DNA of 54,397 bases from assembly GCA_002408465.1 (NCBI GenBank), contig DHSM01000012.1, positions 1 through 54,397 of the forward strand, read 5' to 3'. The position numbers and the translations under genes were made by a program. The notes beneath the pieces are model-generated. The model was given only the letters and a program-made list of their open reading frames with translations. It ran no database searches and was not told where the DNA came from. The DNA comes from Firmicutes bacterium UBA5286. GTDB taxonomy: Bacteria > Bacillota > Proteinivoracia > UBA4975. This document shows, in pieces, positions 48,629-54,397 of the stretch. How positions within the stretch are numbered: the first letter of the stretch is position 1; every line of letters begins with the position of its first letter.

Positions 48629-49432
48629 TTAGAAGGGAATAATCTTGTTGATGAACAATTCCATTGTATCGCCTTCTTCTTCGATCATTTTCCAATGAGT
48701 GAAAATATAGCGGCCATTAATTTCAGCAACTTCCCAGTCGATAATATCCTTAGTCCAAGACCAGGCGAATTTATACTTCTCAACTCTTACATTCCCTGAC
48801 CCAAAGTCTTTGCTGCCTGTGGAATGTTCTTTTACATCCCAGCCGGATTTGGCGAAACCGCCCTCCGCGGTAAAGACTTCTGTATAAACTTCATTATAGA
48901 CATAAAATGGAATCAGATGGAAAATAAACCCGAAAGCAGATAAGGCTGCCATATCACCAGTGGCGTAGCCCTCTTCATTCCCAGCTTTAACAATCGTTCC
49001 TGCGTCATTCACCCAGGCTTCAAAAACATTTTCAGCTCCGTCTTCGGCAATTTTTATCTGGAAATGCTTAGCATTATCAGAGTGGCTTTCTTCTTCCATA
49101 ACATAATCAACTACTTCTGAATCCAAGTATTGGTGAGAATAAGTATAGGCCTCTTCTTCGCCTTCAGTTAATGCCTTGTAAGAGAAGCTTAACTCTTTAA
49201 AAAGGTTGAACACGCCCATCTGGTCCTCTAGAATATAAAATTCGCCCTCCAGGGAATTATCCCCTGGATCCTCAGTTCCTCCTGGATCCTCAGTTCCCCC
49301 TGGATCCTCAGTTCCCCCTGGATCCTCAGTGTTGCCGCCAGGAGTTTTAGTATCATCGTCTTTGCCGCCGCCGCAGGCAGTCAGAGAAAAGACCATTAGC
49401 ACAACAAGCAAAAGTGCAAGCCAACGTTTCAT
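48629..49432 (-). CDS. Lipoprotein with Thr-Glu-Asp-Pro-Gly-Gly repeats
   Basis: A 267-residue protein from the ATG at 49432, which has GGGGG 7 bases upstream and opens a lipoprotein signal with lipobox Ser-Leu-Thr-Ala-Cys (about 17-21). A low-complexity linker with four Thr-Glu-Asp-Pro-Gly-Gly units (about residues 34-57) follows the cysteine. The rest is a beta-rich domain with several aromatic residues and Glu/Asp patches. No family recognised. It should be tethered to the outer face of the membrane. It ends at a strong terminator, before mgsA. Confidence 0.75.
   Translation of the reverse strand: MKRWLALLLVVLMVFSLTACGGGKDDDTKTPGGNTEDPGGTEDPGGTEDPGGTEDPGDNSLEGEFYILEDQMGVFNLFKELSFSYKALTEGEEEAYTYSHQYLDSEVVDYVMEEESHSDNAKHFQIKIAEDGAENVFEAWVNDAGTIVKAGNEEGYATGDMAALSAFGFIFHLIPFYVYNEVYTEVFTAEGGFAKSGWDVKEHSTGSKDFGSGNVRVEKYKFAWSWTKDIIDWEVAEINGRYIFTHWKMIEEEGDTMELFINKIIPF
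49264..49330 (-). repeat. 18-base tandem repeat in a lipoprotein gene
   Basis: Nearly four copies of an 18-base unit (plus-strand CTGGATCCTCAGTTCCCC, last copy diverging), each coding Thr-Glu-Asp-Pro-Gly-Gly. Copy number can change without shifting the frame. Confidence 0.85.
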
Positions 49433-49592
49433 GTGTTTACCCCCTAAGATAAATTTCATATTCATACTATTCCTCAATGGGGATAATAGCTTTACAGATA
49501 TTGCTCTGTTCTTATTTGTATTTTGCTTTATTTGCCGTGAAAACTTATATAAATTAACAAGGGCGCCTTTCACAGACACCCTTGTTGTTTCT

Positions 49593-50777
49593 TCAGTTTA
49601 ATTCAGCCAGTGCCAGCTCCAGGTCGGCAACCAGGTCCTCTTTATGCTCCAATCCGATGGACAGGCGGACTAAGCCGGGACTAAGGCCCGCCTCCTGGAC
49701 CTCTGCCGGGGTATAGTCCCTGTGGGTCATGGCAAAGGGATGCTGGACCAAGCTTTCGCAATCCCCCAGACTGACCGCCAGTTTAAACAGCTTGAGGCTG
49801 TTTACCAGCTGTTTGGACTGGGCAAGACTTCCGTCCACTTCAAAACTGACCATGGCCCCAAATCCGCGCATTTGGGCCGCAGCCAAACCATGTCCGGGGA
49901 ACTCCGGCAAGCCAGGGTAATAGACCTTCTTTACCCTGGGATGGTCATTAAGATAACGGGCTACAGCCAAGGCATTCTGTTCATGCTCTCGCATGCGCAA
50001 AGCCAGGGTCTTTAGCCCCCGCAGCAGCAGCCAGGCGGTAAAGGGACTCATGACGCCGCCGAACTCACACATGTACCCGAATTTCAGTTCCTGAACATAG
50101 TCCCCGTCCCTGGCCACAGCAATGCCGGCGATGACATCCCCGTGGCCGCTGATATACTTGGTGGCGCTGTGGACCACTACATCGGCCCCCAAGCTCAGGG
50201 GACGCTGGAAGTAGGGGGTGGCGAAGGTATTGTCCACCACTACCTTAATCCCCCTGGTCCCGGCGATTTGGCAAATAGCCCGAATGTCGATAATCTCTAG
50301 ACTGGGATTGACGGGAGTTTCAAAATAAATGACCTTAGTCCGGTCGCTGAGCGCACTGGCCAGGGAAGAAACATCAGCAAGATTCAGCAGCCGGGAGCTG
50401 ATGCCGTACCGGGGCAATATGTTTTTGACAAAGTTCTGAGTGGAACCGTAGAGCATGGGATGAGCGACAATCTCATCCCCTGGCTTTAGCAGTGAAAGGA
50501 GGACAGAGCTGATTGCGGCCATACCCGAGGCAAAGGCCACCGCCCCCTGGCCTCCCTCCAGGGCTGCCATGCGCTCTTCCAGCACCCGAAGGGTGGGGTT
50601 GTTGCCCCTGGTGTAGACATAGTCCCTGGTCTCAAAGGCGAAGGCAGCATCGGCTTTTTCCAGGCTGTCAAAGGTAAAGGCGGAAGTCATGAAGATGGGA
50701 TCATTGAGAGCATTGTCTGGCTTCTTTTCTTCTCCCCCGGCATGGATGGCCATAGTCTCAAAATGCTTGTCTTTCAT
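49593..50777 (-). CDS. Trans-sulfuration-type PLP enzyme (methionine gamma-lyase-like)
   Basis: A 394-residue protein from the ATG at 50777, with AAGGGG upstream and 5 bases after mtaD. It is a Cys/Met-metabolism PLP enzyme: the PLP lysine is in Ser-Ala-Thr-Lys-Tyr-Ile-Ser-Gly-His, and Ser-Gly-Met-Ala-Ala-Ile and the final Arg-Leu-Ser-Ile-Gly-Leu-Glu are typical. In canonical methionine gamma-lyases a Cys follows Tyr-Gly in the Tyr-Gly-Cys-Thr motif; here it is Tyr-Gly-Ser-Thr, so the reaction (methionine gamma-lyase, cystathionine lyase or O-acetylhomoserine sulfhydrylase) cannot be fixed. Position after mtaD favours a role in methylthio or homocysteine sulfur use. Confidence 0.88.
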   Translation of the reverse strand: MKDKHFETMAIHAGGEEKKPDNALNDPIFMTSAFTFDSLEKADAAFAFETRDYVYTRGNNPTLRVLEERMAALEGGQGAVAFASGMAAISSVLLSLLKPGDEIVAHPMLYGSTQNFVKNILPRYGISSRLLNLADVSSLASALSDRTKVIYFETPVNPSLEIIDIRAICQIAGTRGIKVVVDNTFATPYFQRPLSLGADVVVHSATKYISGHGDVIAGIAVARDGDYVQELKFGYMCEFGGVMSPFTAWLLLRGLKTLALRMREHEQNALAVARYLNDHPRVKKVYYPGLPEFPGHGLAAAQMRGFGAMVSFEVDGSLAQSKQLVNSLKLFKLAVSLGDCESLVQHPFAMTHRDYTPAEVQEAGLSPGLVRLSIGLEHKEDLVADLELALAELN

Positions 50778-50781
50778 AGTT

Positions 50782-52044
50782 TTACCCCTTAATGGCCCGG
50801 ATGCAGCGCTGGGCCTCAAATATGACGCGCTCTTCGTCGATAGTCGTCAGTCTGCCGCCTTCCAGCAGAATCTGTCCGTCTGCCATCACCAGAGCAACAT
50901 CACTGGCATGGGCGGCATAGGCAATTGCCGCCTCTGGATTATGGCGCGGGGAAAAATGAGCTTTATTGAGATCAACGAGGATGAGGTCGGCCTTCATCCC
51001 TTCCCGGATTGAACCAACATCCTCCAGGAACAAGGCCCTTGCCCCCATGGATGTCGCCATCTCCAGGGCAGCTGCGGCCGGCACCAGGGTAGGATCATTA
51101 TGTATGCCCTTGTGAATGAGAGCGGCCAGGCGCAATTCCAGCAGCATGTCCAGATTATTGTTGCTGGCGGCGCCATCAGTGCCCAGGCCCACAGTAACCC
51201 CTTGGCTGAGCAGGTCGGGAACAGGGGCGATGCCGCTTCCCAGTTTTAAGTTGCTGGCGGGATTATGGCTTACCCTCACATCTCGGCGGGCCAAGATGCC
51301 AATATCCTCCTGGCTGATATGCACACCGTGAGCAGCCAACACGGGAAGCTGGAAAAAGCCCGCCTCCTCCAGGACCGCCACCGGGCTCTTGCCATAGCGG
51401 GTCAAGGATTCCTCTACCTCTCCCCTTGTCTCTGCCAGGTGTATCTGCAAGGCGAGCCCCAGCTCTGCCGCCAGGTCCAGCACAGGCGCCAGCGTGGCCG
51501 GAGGACAAGTGTACAGAGCATGGGGCCCAAGTTGAATTGTTATGCGTCCGCCGGCAGCTCCATGCCAATCCTCTGCCAGCTGCCGGCTCTCAGCCAGGGC
51601 CTTGGAAAAATTGGGGCCGGCAGCTAATCCCCGAGAGAGAACGGCTCGGATTCCCGTTTCCGCAGCAGCCCGGGCAGTTTGCTCCTCAAAGAAGTACATA
51701 TCGGTGAAGGTGGTTGTGCCCCCCCGAATCATCTCGGCTATGGCCAGCATGCTGCCCCAGTAGACGCAATCGGCGGTGAGTCTTGCCTCAAGAGGCCAGA
51801 TTCTCTCTTCCAACCATGGCATCAGGGGCAAATCATCGGCAATTCCCCGAAACAGGGTCATAGCCGCATGGCCGTGGCAGTTGACCAGGCCGGGGATAAG
51901 GGCGCAATCCGCCGCCGGGATGACCCGGTCATAACAGTCTTCAGCAACCGCGGTTCCCACCAGGACGATTTTCCCATCCCGGACCCCCACATCTGCAATC
52001 CCAGCCCCTGCCACCCAGGGGCCTTTTAATAAAATAGATTCCAT
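50782..52044 (-). CDS. mtaD: 5-methylthioadenosine / S-adenosylhomocysteine deaminase
   Basis: A 420-residue amidohydrolase. Metal ligands are His-Gly-His (57-59), His in Gln-Ile-His-Leu-Ala-Glu, His in Ala-Ala-His-Gly-Val-His, and Asp in Gly-Thr-Asp-Gly-Ala-Ala-Ser-Asn-Asn-Asn, the MtaD signature. It deaminates methylthioadenosine to methylthioinosine and S-adenosylhomocysteine to S-inosylhomocysteine. It follows the class II aldolase gene by 13 bases and precedes the PLP enzyme gene, so all probably form one transcript from mtnA. Confidence 0.93.
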   Translation of the reverse strand: MESILLKGPWVAGAGIADVGVRDGKIVLVGTAVAEDCYDRVIPAADCALIPGLVNCHGHAAMTLFRGIADDLPLMPWLEERIWPLEARLTADCVYWGSMLAIAEMIRGGTTTFTDMYFFEEQTARAAAETGIRAVLSRGLAAGPNFSKALAESRQLAEDWHGAAGGRITIQLGPHALYTCPPATLAPVLDLAAELGLALQIHLAETRGEVEESLTRYGKSPVAVLEEAGFFQLPVLAAHGVHISQEDIGILARRDVRVSHNPASNLKLGSGIAPVPDLLSQGVTVGLGTDGAASNNNLDMLLELRLAALIHKGIHNDPTLVPAAAALEMATSMGARALFLEDVGSIREGMKADLILVDLNKAHFSPRHNPEAAIAYAAHASDVALVMADGQILLEGGRLTTIDEERVIFEAQRCIRAIKG

Positions 52045-52057
52045 ACACTATTCCTCC

Positions 52058-52702
52058 CTAGCGCTGGCCATACTTATGTAAAAAGAAATTGCGCATACAA
52101 TCAATGTCCTCCTGGAGCAATGGCACTGCCCCCCCCACTGCCTGAGCAGCAATAATAATCTGTGCGCTCTTCTCGATAATTTGACAGATAATCAAGGCCT
52201 GCTTCAAGTCGGCGGCCGCCCCTAAAGCTCCGTGATTGGCCAAAAGCACTCCATTGCGGTCGGCCAGAGCCTCCAGGGCATACCGGCCCAGCTCGGGACT
52301 GCCGGGCAGGGCATATTTTGCCACCCGCACATCCCCCCCCACAATCTGGACCAGGTCGTCAATGGCGCCGGGGATGGGCTTGCGAGCTGCGGCCATGGCG
52401 GAAGCATAGACGCTGTGGGTATGTACTATGGCGCTAATATCCTCCCGGGCGGCATATATCGCCCTGTGTAGAGGTTGTTCAGTGGAAGGTTTGCGCCTTC
52501 CCTCTATGCAGTTGCCCGCCAAATCCATGATGACAATGTCCTGAGGCTGCAGTTCCTCATAATCTATGCCGCTAGGGGTAATGGCCATGAGATTATTGGG
52601 CAGCCTGCAGCTGAGATTGCCCCAGGTGCCGACGGCCAGGGCGGCCCTGGCCATCTGGCGGCCGGCCTCGACAACCTGCTGGCGCTGAGAAATAAATTGC
52701 AT
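52058..52702 (-). CDS. Class II aldolase, probably methylthioribulose-phosphate aldolase
   Basis: A 214-residue class II aldolase/adducin-fold protein from the ATG at 52702. The metal-binding His-(x)-His is in Val-His-Thr-His-Ser, a third His in Ala-Asn-His-Gly, and the catalytic Glu in Pro-Ser-Thr-Glu-Gln-Pro-Leu-His. Gly-Asn-Leu-Ser is the phosphate loop. Family members cleave sugar 1-phosphates to DHAP and an aldehyde. Next to mtnA and mtaD the best substrate is 5-methylthioribulose 1-phosphate, as in the DHAP shunt known from other bacteria; fuculose- or ribulose-type sugars remain possible. The gene starts 42 bases after mtnA. Confidence 0.82.
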   Translation of the reverse strand: MQFISQRQQVVEAGRQMARAALAVGTWGNLSCRLPNNLMAITPSGIDYEELQPQDIVIMDLAGNCIEGRRKPSTEQPLHRAIYAAREDISAIVHTHSVYASAMAAARKPIPGAIDDLVQIVGGDVRVAKYALPGSPELGRYALEALADRNGVLLANHGALGAAADLKQALIICQIIEKSAQIIIAAQAVGGAVPLLQEDIDCMRNFFLHKYGQR

Positions 52703-52743
52703 CTTCCACCATCCTTCTGTTTGCACTCAATAACGCCAGAGTG

Positions 52744-53781
52744 TTACTCCAGCAATTCGCCGATATTTTTTGCGTAATGAGGCCTGATAATGCCCCGCTC
52801 GGTAATAATCCCGTTGATATTGCCATGGGGCGTCACATCAAAGGCGGGATTATAGACATTAATTCCCTCAGGCGCAATCCGCACCCCTCGGATATGAGTC
52901 ACTTCCTCGGCAGGACGTTCCTCAATCTTGATGAAACTGCCGTCGGGAATAGACAAGTCAATGGAGGAGAGCGGCGCCACTACGTAGAAGGGGACCCCAA
53001 AACGTCCAGCCAGCTCAGAGAGCATAAAGGTTCCAATCTTGTTGGCGGTATCGCCGTTTGCGGCAATGCGGTCTGCCCCCACCAAAATCAGGTCAATCTT
53101 ATCATCTCGAATGAGGGTGGCGGCAACACTGTCGGCAATCAGGGTGGCAGGAATACCCGCCTGCACCAGTTCAAAGGCGGTAAGGTTAGCCCCCTGCAGC
53201 CTGGGCCTGGTCTCATCCACGTAAACCTTAATATCCTTGCCGGCATTATGAGCCTCGCGGATGACGCCAAGAGCGGTCCCCCAGCCCACTGTGGCCAAAG
53301 CGCCAGTATTGCAATGGGTGAGAATGGTGGATCCCGGCGACACAACTTCGTTGCCATGGCGGGAAATTGCCTTGTTGGTCTCTACATCTTCCTTGGCGAT
53401 TTTCTCGGCCTCAGCCAGCAAAGCATCCACAATGGCGCTTACCGGCTCTTGTTTCATGCCCTCAACCAATTTCTCCATGCGCCTGATTGCCCAGGACAGA
53501 TTGACAGCAGTAGGCCTTGTGGCCTCCAGCACTCGGCAGGCTTCCCTGAGCTTGGCCAGAAATTCTTCCCGGGGCAAGTTCTCAAACTCCAATGCGGCAA
53601 GATAAACCCCAAAAGCCGCCACCGCCCCAATCGCCGGCGCCCCCCGCACCACCATATCTGCAATAGCTGATTCTACATCCTTGTAATTCTTGGCCTCAAA
53701 ATACTTAACTTCATTAGGAAGCAGGCGCTGGTCCAGCAAACGCAATACTCCCGAAGCAAAGGACAGTGTCTCGTATTTCAA
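52744..53781 (-). CDS. mtnA: S-methyl-5-thioribose-1-phosphate isomerase
   Basis: A 345-residue protein. I place the start at TTG 53781, because GGGAGG lies 8 bases upstream; the longer frame lacks a ribosome site. Motifs of MtnA: Arg-Gly-Ala-Pro-Ala-Ile-Gly (about 46-52), His-Cys-Asn-Thr-Gly-Ala-Leu-Ala-Thr with the catalytic Cys (about 155), and Gly-Ala-Asp-Arg-Ile-Ala-(x)-Asn-Gly-Asp with the catalytic Asp (about 234). It converts methylthioribose 1-phosphate to methylthioribulose 1-phosphate. First gene of the sulfur-salvage operon; divergent from the HAD gene. Confidence 0.93.
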   Translation of the reverse strand: MKYETLSFASGVLRLLDQRLLPNEVKYFEAKNYKDVESAIADMVVRGAPAIGAVAAFGVYLAALEFENLPREEFLAKLREACRVLEATRPTAVNLSWAIRRMEKLVEGMKQEPVSAIVDALLAEAEKIAKEDVETNKAISRHGNEVVSPGSTILTHCNTGALATVGWGTALGVIREAHNAGKDIKVYVDETRPRLQGANLTAFELVQAGIPATLIADSVAATLIRDDKIDLILVGADRIAANGDTANKIGTFMLSELAGRFGVPFYVVAPLSSIDLSIPDGSFIKIEERPAEEVTHIRGVRIAPEGINVYNPAFDVTPHGNINGIITERGIIRPHYAKNIGELLE

Positions 53782-53859
53782 TTGTATTACCTCCCATTTC
53801 CCACTGTACATATCTATTATATCCCAAGCAGGAGATTGGCACAAAAGAGAAGAACTATT

Positions 53860-53904
53860 GAGCCAGAGGGGGAGGTTCCTTTTAGTCCCCCATTAAGGGG
53901 GCTC
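53860..53904 (+). promoter_or_regulatory. Structured leader of the HAD gene
   Basis: GGGGGA (53868-53873) can pair with TCCCCC (53886-53891), but CCCCC (53887-53891) can instead pair with GGGGG (53897-53901), the ribosome site. An outer GAGCC/GGCTC pair (53860-53864, 53900-53904) encloses both. The two inner stems exclude each other and control access to the ribosome site. Confidence 0.5.
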
Positions 53905-53908
53905 TTCT

Positions 53909-54397
53909 ATGCACGGCATCCGGGCGGTCTTTTTCGATTATGATAACACCCTGGTAGATTACGTCCAGGCCGATACCCTGGCCCTGTCCACACTGGCTGA
54001 GTCGCTGCCCCTTGCAGTGGATTGCCAGGAATTTGTGAACAAGGCAGTGGCACATATTATGGCTTTTCACTCCCTTTGGGAACAGGGTGAAATCAACCCC
54101 CTGGAAATGCACTATTATCGTCTGGCCAATACCATCAAGGATTTCGGCCTGCCCTGGCATTCGAAATACCTTGAAACCTATTTGGCCTGCTTCCTCAAGA
54201 GCCATTTTGTTTTTCCGGGAGCAGAGGAATTGCTAGCAAGCCTGAGCAAGACCGTCAAGCTGGGATTGATCTCTAACTCCTATCTGATAGAAGAGCAGAA
54301 ATTGCGGATTGAGGGCTCAGGGTTAGGCAAATATTTCGCCGACATTGTCATCTCCGCTGAAACAGGTTTTTACAAACCCGCTCCTGAAATATTTTTA
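53909..54397 (+). CDS. HAD-superfamily hydrolase, C terminus beyond the window
   Basis: An open frame from the ATG at 53909 to the window end (163 codons, incomplete). Motif I is Asp-Tyr-Asp-Asn-Thr-Leu (Asp-x-Asp-x-Thr, about residues 9-14), motif II Ser-Asn-Ser near residue 117, and the conserved Lys is in Tyr-Lys-Pro-Ala-Pro-Glu-Ile-Phe near residue 155. The helical cap is in the C1 position (about 15-90). It should hydrolyse phosphate from a small metabolite. AAGGGGG lies 8 bases before the ATG. It is divergent from mtnA; a link with methylthio salvage (a MtnX-like role) is a guess. Confidence 0.9.
   Translation, partial: MHGIRAVFFDYDNTLVDYVQADTLALSTLAESLPLAVDCQEFVNKAVAHIMAFHSLWEQGEINPLEMHYYRLANTIKDFGLPWHSKYLETYLACFLKSHFVFPGAEELLASLSKTVKLGLISNSYLIEEQKLRIEGSGLGKYFADIVISAETGFYKPAPEIFL

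Noticed and set aside
49264..49330. Tandem repeat as a CRISPR array
   Set aside because: Units are contiguous without spacers and encode a regular peptide in a lipoprotein.
52741..53670. Plus-strand frame (309 codons) over mtnA
   Set aside because: Shadow of mtnA, which has all family motifs.
53882..54205. Minus-strand frame (107 codons) at the window end
   Set aside because: The opposite strand carries a clear HAD hydrolase with Asp-x-Asp-x-Thr and a ribosome site.

Overview
The window looks like the chromosome of an anaerobic, low-to-mid GC Bacillota, probably a clostridial or dethiobacterial lineage. The signs are strong purine-rich ribosome binding sites, very frequent TTG and GTG starts, short lipoprotein signal peptides, tight operons, the pcrA-ligA / gatCAB / glpPK gene set in Bacillus-like order, ferredoxin-dependent indolepyruvate oxidoreductase, methylglyoxal synthase and a class I (archaeal-type) lysyl-tRNA synthetase. 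I see no rRNA, tRNA or CRISPR array. Species-level placement is not possible from reading alone.

Layout. 1-9240 is an accessory region. It holds layered transposon debris: a truncated IS66 element inside a repeat-protein pseudogene, a beta-propeller remnant, and an IS481-like element that lost its last catalytic residue. Next comes an in-frame chimera of a tyrosine-integrase N terminus with a serine-recombinase C terminus. After it lies a compact four-gene cassette (excisionase-type HTH, sce7726-like nuclease, sce7725-like beta-protein, RES-domain NADase), the best candidate for an undescribed defence or toxin system. 9496-18624 carries rlmD, a lipoprotein, an AraC regulator, a membrane-anchored TPR/beta-propeller protein and iorAB. 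18799-25913 holds a membrane serine hydrolase, gatCAB, a GNAT gene and glpK.

25966-34883 is a second defence island: HNH, Fic, HsdM, HsdS, a membrane protein, HsdR and Mrr, all co-directional and mostly overlapping. It sits exactly between the antiterminator gene glpP (35152-35712) and glpK, so it appears to have split a glpP-glpK regulatory unit. Then follow the pcrA-fosB-ligA operon, a phosphoesterase, yerC, a second TPR/beta-propeller paralogue, a MazG-like hydrolase, a flavin reductase, lysK, an ECF sigma/anti-sigma pair, mgsA, a lipoprotein, and at 49593-53781 a sulfur-salvage operon (mtnA, class II aldolase, mtaD, trans-sulfuration-type PLP enzyme). That operon fits an anaerobic methylthioadenosine route ending in DHAP; mgsA, which consumes DHAP, lies just beyond it. 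The window ends inside a HAD hydrolase gene.

Functional calls for housekeeping genes rest on recognisable motifs and are firm. Calls for the two defence-type islands rest on family recognition and gene order; their biological roles are inferred.
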